Assembly: GCA_002842255.1 (NCBI GenBank)
Contig: PHCM01000022.1
Span: 1-12,411 of the forward strand
Direction of reading: 5' to 3'
Length of the DNA: 12,411 bases
From: Betaproteobacteria bacterium HGW-Betaproteobacteria-2
GTDB taxonomy: Bacteria; Pseudomonadota; Gammaproteobacteria; Burkholderiales; Methylophilaceae
Under the pieces are notes generated by a model that did no database searches, had not been told where the DNA came from, and saw only the letters and a list, made by a program, of their open reading frames with translations. Below, piece after piece: positions 1 to 7,116 of this stretch. How positions within the stretch are numbered: position 1 is the stretch's first letter; every line of letters starts with the position of its first letter. A program made the translations under genes and the position numbers.

Positions 1-368
1 AGATTATCCGGCTGGAGCGCATAGACCGCCCGGAACCGCCATTGCTGGCGCCGGAACAGAATTATTTCTTGCGCGAAAACATCAAGCTGCGCTTGCTCAG
101 CGCCCGTATCGCCTTGCTGCGTCACGATGAAGTCAGTTATCGCGCCGATCTGCGCGCAACGGAAAAATGGCTGCAGGAACATTTCGATATGCGCGAGAGT
201 GCCAGCAAGATCATGCTGGCAACTATCCGTCAGCTTTCCGCCGACAATATCGTCATTGAAGTCCCGGATATCAACGAGTCGCTGACCTTGGTCAACAAGT
301 ACAAGTTGACGCTGGAACGCAGCAAGCCGGCGGAAAAAGCCGCCCCGGCGAGGGAGCAACAGCCCTGA
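1..368 (+). CDS. hemX: HemX-like protein, C-terminal part (5' truncated by window edge)
   Basis: The open frame enters from the left edge (codons begin at base 3) and ends with TGA at 366-368, giving the last 121 residues. The segment LRLLSARIALLRHDEVSYRA followed by a TEKWLQEHFD stretch is the typical C-terminal helical region of HemX, the membrane-anchored protein annotated as a uroporphyrinogen-III C-methyltransferase-like protein. HemX usually lies between hemD and hemY, and hemY does follow here, overlapping by one base (TGATG at 366-370), which implies translational coupling. HemX is an inner-membrane protein with a large periplasmic or helical domain; its exact role in haem synthesis is not settled. 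A TTG at 42 could be read as a start, but the frame is open upstream of it and the family is much longer, so this is a truncated gene and not a 108-residue protein. Confidence 0.85.
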   Translation, partial: IIRLERIDRPEPPLLAPEQNYFLRENIKLRLLSARIALLRHDEVSYRADLRATEKWLQEHFDMRESASKIMLATIRQLSADNIVIEVPDINESLTLVNKYKLTLERSKPAEKAAPAREQQP

Positions 369-1546
369 TGCGCTGGCTGTTGTGGTTTCTGCTGATTCTG
401 CTGGTGGCGATCGGCTTGTCCTTGTTTGCCAGCAATAACGAAGGTTATGTGCTGATAGTCAGGCCGCCGTATCGCCTGGAACTGTCGTTCAATCTGCTGA
501 TTCTTCTGATCGTCCTGTCATTTTTTTCGTTGCATCTGCTGTTGCGCATGCTCAATTACGCGCGTCAACTGCCTGCCAGCGTCAAGGAATACAAGGAAAG
601 ACGGCGCCAGCGGGAAGGTCGTGCGTCGCTGGTGGAAGCCTTGCATGCGCTGGTAGATGGCCGTTACACGCTGGCGGAAAAAAGCGCGGCGAAGGCGCTG
701 GATCTGGGCGAGGATGCCGGCTTGAGTGCGCTGGTTGCGGCGCGTGCCGCGCACAAGGCCAAGCGGAAATCGCAGCGAGACTTCTATCTGGCGGAAGCCG
801 AGCGCCTGGCGCCAGAGGCCAGAATCGGAAGATTGCTGACCCAGGCCGAACTGCTGCTGGATGACAAGCAGTATGGTCAGGCATTGCAGGTGTTACAGCA
901 TCTGGATCGTCTGGAGCCGAAATATGTACCGGCGATGCATCTGCAACTGAAAGTACAGCTGCATCTGGGCAACTGGGAACAAGTGTTGAGCTTGCTGCAA
1001 AATCTGGAAAAAGAGAATGTTCTGGAGTTGTGGAAGATCAAGCAGTACCGGCAGCAGGCCCATATGCAGACACTGCGGCGTCATGCCAGCGACCTGAAGA
1101 AACTGCAGGCCTACTGGAAGAAACTGGCGATGGAAGAACAACTTAATCCGCGAATCGCAGAAGTCGCAGCGCAGGCTTTTATCGCGGCAGGTGACGGCAA
1201 TCAGGCAAGCAGGGTGCTGGAAATGAGCCTGACCAAGAACTGGGATAGTGATCTGGTCGGTTTGCTGGGGGATTGCGAGAGCCAGGATCCGATCAAGCAG
1301 TTGCAGCAGGCGGAGTATTGGCTGACTCAACACGAAGGCGATGCCAATCTGTTGCTGGCGCTGGGCCGGATGTGTATGCGCCAGCGTTTATGGGGCAAAG
1401 CAGAAAGTTATCTGGAGGCCAGTATCAGCGTCAGGCCCAGTGCCAAAGCGCACTTCATGCTGGCCAGCATGCTGGAAACTCGCGGTGAGCATCAGCGTGC
1501 CGAGCAGCATTATCGGCTTAGCGCTCAGCTCGCGCAGCAGGCTTAG
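368..1546 (+). CDS. hemY: HemY, haem-biosynthesis-associated TPR membrane protein
   Basis: This 392-residue protein has two N-terminal hydrophobic segments (about residues 2-22 and 42-62) joined by a short loop containing NNEGYVLI, then a long soluble helical region. That is the HemY_N plus TPR-repeat layout of proteobacterial HemY. TPR-like helical hairpins run from about residue 95 to the end, the clearest near the C-terminus (LLLALGRMCMRQRLWGKAES and the following segment). In proteobacteria this HemY is unrelated to the Bacillus HemY protoporphyrinogen oxidase; it is encoded beside hemX and is thought to assist late tetrapyrrole metabolism at the inner membrane. ATG at 368 overlaps the hemX stop, so the start is well supported. 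The stop TAG (1544-1546) overlaps the stop of the convergent minus-strand gene by a few bases, and no terminator separates the two. Confidence 0.9.
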   Translation: MRWLLWFLLILLVAIGLSLFASNNEGYVLIVRPPYRLELSFNLLILLIVLSFFSLHLLLRMLNYARQLPASVKEYKERRRQREGRASLVEALHALVDGRYTLAEKSAAKALDLGEDAGLSALVAARAAHKAKRKSQRDFYLAEAERLAPEARIGRLLTQAELLLDDKQYGQALQVLQHLDRLEPKYVPAMHLQLKVQLHLGNWEQVLSLLQNLEKENVLELWKIKQYRQQAHMQTLRRHASDLKKLQAYWKKLAMEEQLNPRIAEVAAQAFIAAGDGNQASRVLEMSLTKNWDSDLVGLLGDCESQDPIKQLQQAEYWLTQHEGDANLLLALGRMCMRQRLWGKAESYLEASISVRPSAKAHFMLASMLETRGEHQRAEQHYRLSAQLAQQA

Positions 1547-2574
1547 CCGGCAACTTTCGGTAACGGGTTGGCGTAGGTAAAGGCGTCGGAGAAGAACTCC
1601 TCGGCCGGCAGGCCATGCGCCTGAAACGCCAGGTGCGCGATATCCACCATCTGTGGTGCACCGCAGCAGTAAACCTGATAGTCGCTCAAATCGTCAAAGT
1701 CCTCCATGACCGCCACATGCACCAGTCCTGTACGGCCCTGCCAATTGTCTTCGGGCAGAGGCTCGGATAGCACCGGGGTATATTTGATCTGAGGATGCTC
1801 GGCCTGCCACTGCATCGGTAGTTCGTTCATGTAAATATCTTCCAGCGTGCGTGCGCCCCAGTAGAGGTGAATGGGACGCTGGTCCTTGTGGTGGATCGCA
1901 TGTTCGATGATGCCCTTGATCGGGGCGAAGCCAGTGCCACCGGCGACGAAGATCAGCGGCCGCTTGGAGTCTTCGCGCAGGTAGAAGCTGCCAAAAGGTC
2001 CTTCCAGCCGCAGGATGGCTTTTTCGTGCATTTCACTGAACACATACTGTGTGAACTGGCCGCCGGGCACCAAGCGCAGGTGCAGCTCCAGCAATTCGTC
2101 ATGGTGCGGCGCATTGGCCAGCGAGAAGGCGCGGCGTTTGCCGTCCTTCAGCAGGAATTCGATATATTGCCCCGCCATGAACTGCATGCGCTCGTTGCTG
2201 GGTAATTTCAGGTAGAGCGCCATGACGTCATGCGAGAGTTTCTGCATTTTCTCGACGCGGGCCGGCAGAATGCGGGGTTTGATGCCGTTGATCGCACTGA
2301 CCTCACGGCATTCGATGACCAGGTCAACCAGTGGCCTGGCGCAGCAAAGCAGTGCCTGGCCCGCCTGTTTCTCCGCATCGCTTAGCGCGCTGGCCTGGTA
2401 TTCCCCATAGTTCACCTCACCCTTGATGATCTGGCCCTTGCAGGCACCGCAAGCACCGTTGCGGCAGCCGTATGGCAGGTTGTAGCCGGCTTCAATGGCG
2501 GCGGTGAGTACAGTTTCGTTGTCTGCTACCGCAAAAGAATGGCCGCTGGGTTGCAGGGTGACTTGATGGGGCAT
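1543..2574 (-). CDS. 2Fe-2S ferredoxin/FAD/NAD(P)H oxidoreductase (often named CDP-6-deoxy-delta-3,4-glucoseen reductase)
   Basis: This 343-residue single-chain electron-transfer flavoprotein has an N-terminal plant-type ferredoxin domain (about residues 1-95) with cluster ligands C37, C42, C45 and C77 (YGCRNGACGAC ... LLCCARP). A ferredoxin-NADP reductase module follows, with the flavin-binding RAFSLANAP at 148-156, GPFGSFYL near 192-199, the nucleotide-binding GGTGFAPIK at 212-220, and YCCGAP near residue 300. The order resembles AscD, phenol-hydroxylase and methane-monooxygenase reductases and CMP/CDP-glucoseen reductases. No deoxysugar genes are present, so the sugar-reductase name is probably only family-level; the electron acceptor is unknown. 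AGGA lies 8 nt before the ATG (minus strand, 2583-2586) and supports the start. The gene converges on hemY with a 4-nt overlap at 1543-1546. Confidence 0.85.
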   Translation of the reverse strand: MPHQVTLQPSGHSFAVADNETVLTAAIEAGYNLPYGCRNGACGACKGQIIKGEVNYGEYQASALSDAEKQAGQALLCCARPLVDLVIECREVSAINGIKPRILPARVEKMQKLSHDVMALYLKLPSNERMQFMAGQYIEFLLKDGKRRAFSLANAPHHDELLELHLRLVPGGQFTQYVFSEMHEKAILRLEGPFGSFYLREDSKRPLIFVAGGTGFAPIKGIIEHAIHHKDQRPIHLYWGARTLEDIYMNELPMQWQAEHPQIKYTPVLSEPLPEDNWQGRTGLVHVAVMEDFDDLSDYQVYCCGAPQMVDIAHLAFQAHGLPAEEFFSDAFTYANPLPKVAG

Positions 2575-2594
2575 GCTGGAATTCCTAAATCTAA

Positions 2595-2738
2595 GGAAAC
2601 GCTGATTAAATGGCTACGCGGGCGAATTGCTGCGTTGCGCGGTACTCACAACCTCGCTGTATACCGCATACTATCTCGGCTGCTGCGTTCCGGGCGCCTT
2701 GCACTTCATCCCACTCACTCATTTAATTTATCGTTTCC
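2595..2738. repeat. 144-bp repeat with imperfect terminal inverted repeats (MITE/REP-like)
   Basis: The left end GGAAACGCTGATTAAATG (2595-2612) is nearly the reverse complement of the right end CATTTAATTTATCGTTTCC (2720-2738). The outer 7 bases (GGAAACG/CGTTTCC) and the inner 7 bases (TTAAATG/CATTTAA) match exactly, with a mismatched centre and one base of length difference. Inside is GC-richer, non-coding-looking DNA with a direct repeat TGCTGCGTT at 2628-2636 and 2681-2689. It fills most of the 216-bp gap between two minus-strand genes. Its size, the inverted ends and the intergenic position resemble the small dispersed, non-autonomous elements common in beta- and gammaproteobacterial chromosomes. 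No target-site duplication is evident. That it is dispersed in the genome is inference; only one copy is in the window. Confidence 0.6.
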
Positions 2739-2740
2739 CA

Positions 2741-2750
2741 CAAGTACTTG
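2741..2750. promoter_or_regulatory. 10-bp palindrome CAAGTACTTG beside the repeat
   Basis: CAAGTACTTG is a perfect 10-bp palindrome 2 nt outside the right end of the 144-bp repeat, in the non-coding gap between fxsA and the ferredoxin reductase gene (both minus strand). The AT-rich surroundings could carry the reductase promoter, but no convincing -35/-10 pair is seen. It could be an operator half or chance. Confidence 0.25.
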
Positions 2751-2790
2751 AATTGATAAGTGGAAAAGGGCAAGAGTTTAGCACAGCGAC

Positions 2791-3249
2791 TTAATCTTCG
2801 CGTTTGTATTCGCCCTCGATGACGTCCGAACTGGTGTTTTGTCGGGTCTTGCGCTCGTATTCACGTTTGTATTCATAGTTCGCTTCGTATTCGTAATCGG
2901 GCGTCTCCTGCGTTTGCTCGAAGTTGAGCGGCTTGGGGGAGGGGATCAGCAACAGAATGACGGCAAAAGCGTCACTGATCACGCCGGGAATGATCAGCAG
3001 GATGCCGGCGATGATGTTCTTGGCACTGCCGAACACCACCTTGGCTGGTGTGCCGCCGGCTGCCAGGGTCTGGGCGACGCGGCTGAAGACCAGCTGTTTT
3101 TCGTCCTGGACCAGACGCCATCCGAGAATTGCCACGACAATAAGATAGCCGAGCAGCGCCCAGCCGTAGTTATCTGCCAGCTCAATCAGTATCCATATCT
3201 CCAGCACCGGGAAAGCGAGTAAAATCAACAGGAATAAAAGTACATGCAT
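2791..3249 (-). CDS. fxsA: FxsA family membrane protein
   Basis: This 152-residue inner-membrane protein has an N-terminal hydrophobic helix ending in LEIWILIEL (about 1-24), a second segment (about 28-46) and a third around IIAGILLIIPGVISDAFAVI (about 79-101), matching FxsA/YtzA proteins. E. coli FxsA, when overproduced, relieves F-plasmid exclusion of phage T7; the normal function is unknown. The C-terminal tail, from about residue 112, is cytoplasmic-looking and very charged, with a YEYEANYEYKREYERK run of near-tandem YEY units. The start is supported by a strong Shine-Dalgarno AGGTGA (complement of 3257-3262) 7 nt before the ATG. It diverges from cutA with only 18 nt between, so promoter elements for each gene must overlap the other. 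The next minus-strand gene lies 216 nt downstream across the repeat. Confidence 0.88.
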   Translation of the reverse strand: MHVLLFLLILLAFPVLEIWILIELADNYGWALLGYLIVVAILGWRLVQDEKQLVFSRVAQTLAAGGTPAKVVFGSAKNIIAGILLIIPGVISDAFAVILLLIPSPKPLNFEQTQETPDYEYEANYEYKREYERKTRQNTSSDVIEGEYKRED

Positions 3250-3267
3250 GAAACAATCACCTAAAAA

Positions 3268-3600
3268 ATGACAATGAATTCAACAGTGGCTATTCTGGTC
3301 ATGACGCATCTGCCGGACCAAGACAGTGCGGATCGAATGGCCGAACATCTGGTCGGACATGGTCTGGCGGCCTGTGTGAACATCATGCCTGCCAGCACTT
3401 CAATCTATCATTGGCAGGGCAAAATCGAAAGGGCGGCCGAGGTCGCCTTGCATATCAAATCGACGCTGAGTCGTTATGCCGAAATTGAAACCGCCATTCG
3501 CGTAATGCACCCTTACGAACTTCCCGAAATCACCTATGTCCACCTAGATGGTGGCGAACCCGCCTATATTCAATGGATACAACAGGAAACCCGCGTGTGA
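3268..3600 (+). CDS. cutA: CutA divalent-cation tolerance protein
   Basis: This 110-residue protein matches CutA1 along its whole length: VAILVMTHLPDQDSADRMAE at the N-terminus, LAACVNIMPASTSIYHWQGK in the middle, and the conserved HPYELPEI and YIQWI near the C-terminus. CutA forms a trimeric ferredoxin-like fold, was genetically linked to copper tolerance in E. coli, and binds divalent metals. In E. coli the copper sensitivity of cutA mutants was largely traced to the linked dsbD (formerly cutA2/dipZ), and here the same cutA-dsbD order is seen. The start is either ATG 3268 or ATG 3274; neither has a strong Shine-Dalgarno. The gene ends in GTGTGA, where the next gene probably begins. Confidence 0.93.
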   Translation: MTMNSTVAILVMTHLPDQDSADRMAEHLVGHGLAACVNIMPASTSIYHWQGKIERAAEVALHIKSTLSRYAEIETAIRVMHPYELPEITYVHLDGGEPAYIQWIQQETRV

Positions 3601-5465
3601 ATCTTTCAATGATCCCTTTTAGTCAGTTGTTGCGCCCGCTGGTTCTTGCTGTTGTGTTTCCTCTGGCATTGGTAGCCTCCATGCCGGCGCTGGCTGCCGG
3701 CGCCAGCGGCTATGGCAGCGGTGTCAGTGCATTTCTGGATGATGCCGGCGAAGACGAGGTGCTGGCACCGGAAGTGGCATTCAAGGTCGAGTTGGTGGCG
3801 CAGGACAGCCGCATCTTGCGTGCGGATTTTCTGATTGCGCCAGGACATTATCTTTACAAGGATCGTTTCAAATTCGAGCTGCTGTCTGCCGGTTCGGAGC
3901 TGGTCGGTGTTGAGTTGCCGGACGGCGTTGCCAAGGAAGATCCGACTTTCGGCCTGATGGAAGTCTATTACGACTTTACGACGGCATTGATCCATCTGGG
4001 CGAGGCTAGCCATTATCCACTGGATATCCGCGTGACCTATCAGGGTTGTAACGCCAGCGGCTTGTGTTATGCGCCGATACGGACGAACTTTACGGTGGGT
4101 GCCGACGGCAAGGCGACGGTCAAGGCAGATGGAGACACGACGGCGGTCGTCAGCAGTGCTGCCGGTGCTGTCAATGAGAATGACCGCATCGCGACCCTGC
4201 TGAAGGACGGCAAGTTGTGGCTGATCATTGCCGGTTTCTTCGGTTTCGGCCTGCTGTTGTCGTTCACTCCCTGTGTCCTGCCGATGATACCGATTCTTTC
4301 CAGCATCATTGTCGGCGGCAAGAAGTTCAGTCGGCTGCATACTTTCAACCTGTCGCTGGCCTACACGCTGGGCATGGCGTTGACCTACACCCTGATGGGG
4401 GTGGCGGCCGGCCTGTCCGGCCAGATGCTGAGTGCTGCCTTGCAGAATGCCTGGGCGCTGGGCTTCGGCGCGCTGATCTTTGTGCTGCTGGCGTTGTCCA
4501 TGTTCGGCTTCTATGAATTGCAGCTGCCGAGCGCGTTCGAGAGTCGCATTGCCACCCTGACCAATCGTATCAAGGGTGGTCATTTCTTCGGGGTTTTTCT
4601 GATGGGCGCGCTGTCAGCCCTGATTCTCAGTCCCTGCGTGGCTGCGCCGCTGGCGGCAGCCCTGCTCTATATCAGCCAGACGCATGATGTGCTGCTGGGC
4701 GGTAGCGCGCTGTTCGCCTTGTCCATGGGCATGGGTGTGCCCTTGCTGCTGCTTGGCGCATCGGCCGGTGACTTGTTGCCTAGGGCTGGCGCCTGGATGA
4801 ATGCCGTGCGCAATTTCTTCGGTGTCGTCATGCTGGCGATGGCGGTGTGGCTGGTTTCGCCCCTGCTGCCGGTGGCCGTGCAGCTGTTGCTGTGGGCGGC
4901 ATTGCTGATCGTGCCGGCCATTTACATGCATGCGGTGGATGCGCTACCGGCAAATGCGCATAAATGGTTGAAGTTCTGGAAAGGCGTCGCCATCATCATG
5001 CTGGTGTTGGGTATCACGCTGCTGATTGGCGCCATGTCCGGTGCCAAATCGCCGTTGCAACCATTGGCGGGTTTGCGTGGGGCGGCGGCAGAAACGCAAG
5101 TTTCGCATCTGCCTTTTCAGCCAGTGAAAACGGTGGCGGAGCTGGAAGAAAAAATACAGGCCTCTGCCGGCAAGCTGGTGATGCTGGATTTTTATGCCGA
5201 CTGGTGTGTGGCCTGCAAGGAGATGGAGCTGTTTACTTTCAGCGACCCGCGAGTGCAGGCCAGGTTGCGGAATGCCGTGCTGTTGCAGGCGGATGTGACG
5301 CAGAACTCGACTGACGATGCTGAATTGCTCAAGCGTTTCAATCTGTTCGGTCCGCCCGGCATCATCTTTTTTGACGGCAACGGCGAGGAGCTGACGCAAA
5401 TGCGGGTGATCGGTTTCCAGAACGCGGATAAATTCCTGCAGAACCTCAAGCAGACAGACCTTTAG
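3597..5465 (+). CDS. dsbD: DsbD, thiol:disulfide interchange transmembrane reductase
   Basis: DsbD moves electrons from cytoplasmic thioredoxin across the inner membrane to periplasmic thiol proteins. All three redox modules are seen (numbering from GTG 3597, 622 residues): an N-terminal periplasmic domain with C151-x5-C157 (CNASGLC); a membrane domain of about eight helices (about 205-480) with the key cysteines C226 (SFTPCVLPMIP) and C347 (LSPCVAAPLAA); and a C-terminal thioredoxin domain with C537-VA-C540 (YADWCVACKEME). A signal peptide runs to about SMPALAA. The frame is open back to ATG 3573, but GTG 3597 is preferred. It has AGGAA at 3583-3587 with 9-nt spacing, forms the usual 4-nt GTGA overlap with the cutA stop, and puts the signal peptide near the N-terminus. 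ATG 3609 is another possibility. A TlpA-like thioredoxin follows after 4 nt. Confidence 0.95.
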   Translation: MNLSMIPFSQLLRPLVLAVVFPLALVASMPALAAGASGYGSGVSAFLDDAGEDEVLAPEVAFKVELVAQDSRILRADFLIAPGHYLYKDRFKFELLSAGSELVGVELPDGVAKEDPTFGLMEVYYDFTTALIHLGEASHYPLDIRVTYQGCNASGLCYAPIRTNFTVGADGKATVKADGDTTAVVSSAAGAVNENDRIATLLKDGKLWLIIAGFFGFGLLLSFTPCVLPMIPILSSIIVGGKKFSRLHTFNLSLAYTLGMALTYTLMGVAAGLSGQMLSAALQNAWALGFGALIFVLLALSMFGFYELQLPSAFESRIATLTNRIKGGHFFGVFLMGALSALILSPCVAAPLAAALLYISQTHDVLLGGSALFALSMGMGVPLLLLGASAGDLLPRAGAWMNAVRNFFGVVMLAMAVWLVSPLLPVAVQLLLWAALLIVPAIYMHAVDALPANAHKWLKFWKGVAIIMLVLGITLLIGAMSGAKSPLQPLAGLRGAAAETQVSHLPFQPVKTVAELEEKIQASAGKLVMLDFYADWCVACKEMELFTFSDPRVQARLRNAVLLQADVTQNSTDDAELLKRFNLFGPPGIIFFDGNGEELTQMRVIGFQNADKFLQNLKQTDL

Positions 5466-5469
5466 GCGT

Positions 5470-6009
5470 ATGCTGAAAAAAATCCTGACTTATCTTTTTT
5501 TCGCACTGCTGATCATCATCTCCGGTTTTGCCGTACGGCATTTTGTGTTGAACCCTGTAGTTGAACCGCCGGTAACATCGACAGAAGCCTTCTTTGCCGC
5601 ATCCTTTCCCGGCCTTGATGGCCAGCAGCAGCCGATGGCCCAATGGAAAGGCAAGACCATCATTGTGAATTTCTGGGCTACCTGGTGCCCGCCTTGCCTG
5701 GAAGAGATGCCGGAATTGTCCAGAGTGCATGCCGAATATCAGGATCAAGGGCTGGTGGTGCTGGGCATTTCCTCAGACGAGCTGGATAAAATCCGCGAAT
5801 TTGCGCAGCTAACGCCGGTGAGTTATCCATTGCTTTCGGGCGATCTGGATGTCATGAGCCTCAGTGAGAGCCTGGGTAACAACAAGGGCGTATTGCCTTT
5901 TACTGCCGTCATCGCGCCGGATGGCAGTATCGTAAAAACCTATTTCGGGCTGGTAAATCAGTCTTTGCTGGAAGCAACATTTCTGCCTTTGCTTGGCGCT
6001 CGGAATTGA
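5470..6009 (+). CDS. TlpA/ResA-family membrane-anchored thioredoxin-like protein
   Basis: This 179-residue protein has a single N-terminal hydrophobic anchor (about residues 5-27) and a periplasmic thioredoxin-like domain. The redox site is W72-C73-P-P-C76 in NFWATWCPPCLEEMPEL, typical of TlpA, ResA and CcmG reductants, and a cis-proline region is visible in GVLPFTAVIAPDGSI (about 141-155). Such proteins reduce apocytochrome c or other periplasmic disulfides and are recharged by DsbD or CcdA. The dsbD gene ends 4 nt upstream, so they are almost certainly co-transcribed and probably work as a pair. No strong ribosome binding site is seen before the ATG, consistent with coupling. It could equally be called ResA-like; the specific client protein is unknown. 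Confidence 0.9.
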   Translation: MLKKILTYLFFALLIIISGFAVRHFVLNPVVEPPVTSTEAFFAASFPGLDGQQQPMAQWKGKTIIVNFWATWCPPCLEEMPELSRVHAEYQDQGLVVLGISSDELDKIREFAQLTPVSYPLLSGDLDVMSLSESLGNNKGVLPFTAVIAPDGSIVKTYFGLVNQSLLEATFLPLLGARN

Positions 6010-6038
6010 GTAGAAGTCTCCAACGCCAGAAAAAGCAA

Positions 6039-6066
6039 TTTCGCTAAATTTCGTCAATTCTATAGA
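6039..6066 (+). promoter_or_regulatory. Weak candidate promoter for the aroQ-accBC group
   Basis: The 128-nt gap between the TlpA-like gene and aroQ holds an AT-rich stretch with a -10-like TATAGA (6061-6066) and, 16 nt upstream, a poor -35-like TTTCGC (6039-6044). Two TTGCGG copies 5 nt apart (6081-6086, 6092-6097) follow. This is the most likely place for a promoter of the next gene group, but the match is weak and no terminator for the upstream genes is seen. Confidence 0.25.
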
Positions 6067-6137
6067 CAACATCCCCCTATTTGCGGCAAACTTGCGGTCA
6101 TGAATCACCGCGCCCGGACCCTCAGGGCAACAAAAAA

Positions 6138-6602
6138 ATGGCTGCAAATCACTCGAAATCCATATTGGTCATCCACGGCCCCAACCTCAATCTGCTGGGT
6201 CTGCGGGAGCCGCATCATTACGGCAATGATACGTTGGAGAGCATCAATCAGCGTCTTGCCGGGCAGGCAGCGGCTGCCAATGTGCAGCTGGAGTGTATTC
6301 AGAGCAACAGTGAAGCCGAGCTTATCAACAAAGTGCAGTCATTGGCGGTTAAAAGCGTCGATTTTGTCATTATCAATCCTGCAGCATTTACTCATACGTC
6401 CGTCGCTCTGCGCGATGCCTTGTCTGCAGTCAGAATCCCGTTCATAGAAGTTCATCTTTCCAATGTGTATGCACGCGAGTCATTCCGTCATCACTCCTAT
6501 TTCTCCGATATCGCAGTCGGTGTGATCAGCGGCCTTGGTGCCCAGGGCTATACGTTTGCACTGGATTACGCGATTACGGTTTTATCGAATCAACCCGCCT
6601 GA
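6138..6602 (+). CDS. aroQ: AroQ, type II 3-dehydroquinate dehydratase
   Basis: AroQ converts 3-dehydroquinate to 3-dehydroshikimate in the shikimate pathway. The 154-residue protein shows the family blocks in order: [22 protein letters not shown] (around residues 9-30, with the tyrosine of the HYG block as the likely catalytic base), [14 protein letters not shown] (about 55-68), [22 protein letters not shown] (the substrate-binding NPAA block) and [21 protein letters not shown]. The [10 protein letters not shown] block differs from the commoner QSNHEGELID, an Ala replacing the usual Gly. ATG 6138 is chosen because the family begins shortly before the VIHGPN block, and AGGG lies 10 nt upstream; an in-frame TTG at 6081 would add an unlikely leader. 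aroQ directly upstream of accB-accC is a well-known proteobacterial arrangement. Confidence 0.93.
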   Translation: MAANHSKSILVIHGPNLNLLGLREPHHYGNDTLESINQRLAGQAAAANVQLECIQSNSEAELINKVQSLAVKSVDFVIINPAAFTHTSVALRDALSAVRIPFIEVHLSNVYARESFRHHSYFSDIAVGVISGLGAQGYTFALDYAITVLSNQPA

Positions 6603-6615
6603 CATTTGTCAGGCG
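6596..6615 (+). other. 8-bp hairpin over the aroQ stop codon, upstream of accB
   Basis: CGCCTGAC (6596-6603) and GTCAGGCG (6608-6615) form a perfect 8-bp stem with a four-base loop ATTT, enclosing the aroQ stop TGA (6600-6602). No T-run follows, so it is not a standard intrinsic terminator. It lies 24 nt before the accB start and could affect mRNA processing, aroQ termination/accB initiation, or stoichiometry. Confidence 0.5.
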
Positions 6616-6639
6616 ATTAACTTGTCACAGAGGTATCCC

Positions 6640-7107
6640 ATGGATTTACGCAAACTGAAAAAACTGATTGATCTGGTCGAGGAATCCGGCATTTCCGAGC
6701 TTGAACTGACGGAAGGCGAGGAAAAGGTACGTATCAGCCGTAATCATCAAGGTGGTGCGCAGGGCATGATGCATTATCAACCTTACATGCAGATGTCCGC
6801 GCCAGCTGCCGCTCCGGCGCCTGCAGCTGCATCAGCTGCTGCTCCGGCGGCCGCTGCCGAGCCTGCGATCGAAGGTCATGTTGTGAAGTCGCCCATGGTT
6901 GGTACTTTCTACCGTGCATCTTCACCTGAAGCCAAGTCTTTTGTTGATATAGGTTCCACTGTGGCTGTCGGTGACACCCTGTGCATCATTGAAGCAATGA
7001 AGCTGCTGAACGAGATCGAGGCTGACCATGCTGGCGTCATCAAGGCGGTTCTGGTTGAAAACGGTCAACCAGTTGAATATGGCGAACCACTATTTATCAT
7101 TGGCTAA
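6640..7107 (+). CDS. accB: AccB, biotin carboxyl carrier protein of acetyl-CoA carboxylase
   Basis: AccB carries the biotin that shuttles carboxylate between biotin carboxylase and carboxyltransferase in the first committed step of fatty acid synthesis. The 155-residue protein begins [20 protein letters not shown], a conserved N-terminal helix, followed by a flexible Ala/Pro-rich linker (about residues 53-75). The C-terminal biotinyl domain contains [10 protein letters not shown] and the biotinylation site EAMK at residues 118-121 (K121). ATG 6640 is supported by AGAGG 6 nt upstream (6629-6633) and by the conserved N-terminus. accC follows after 9 nt and its Shine-Dalgarno overlaps the accB stop codon. 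An upstream hairpin at the aroQ stop is described separately. Confidence 0.96.
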   Translation: MDLRKLKKLIDLVEESGISELELTEGEEKVRISRNHQGGAQGMMHYQPYMQMSAPAAAPAPAAASAAAPAAAAEPAIEGHVVKSPMVGTFYRASSPEAKSFVDIGSTVAVGDTLCIIEAMKLLNEIEADHAGVIKAVLVENGQPVEYGEPLFIIG

Positions 7108-7116
7108 GGATGTAAA

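Noticed and set aside
2539..2751. Short plus-strand frame running from the reductase gene into the 144-bp repeat
   Set aside because: It is formed from antisense coding sequence plus the repeat core. There is no ribosome binding site or recognisable product.
3606..4583. Minus-strand open frame (325 codons) opposite dsbD
   Set aside because: The composition is Gln/Arg/His-rich, typical of the complement of a hydrophobic membrane protein gene. dsbD on the other strand is clearly real.
6081..6137. Longer AroQ starting at TTG 6081
   Set aside because: It adds a 19-residue leader not typical of the family, while ATG 6138 puts the conserved VIHGPN block at the normal distance from the start.
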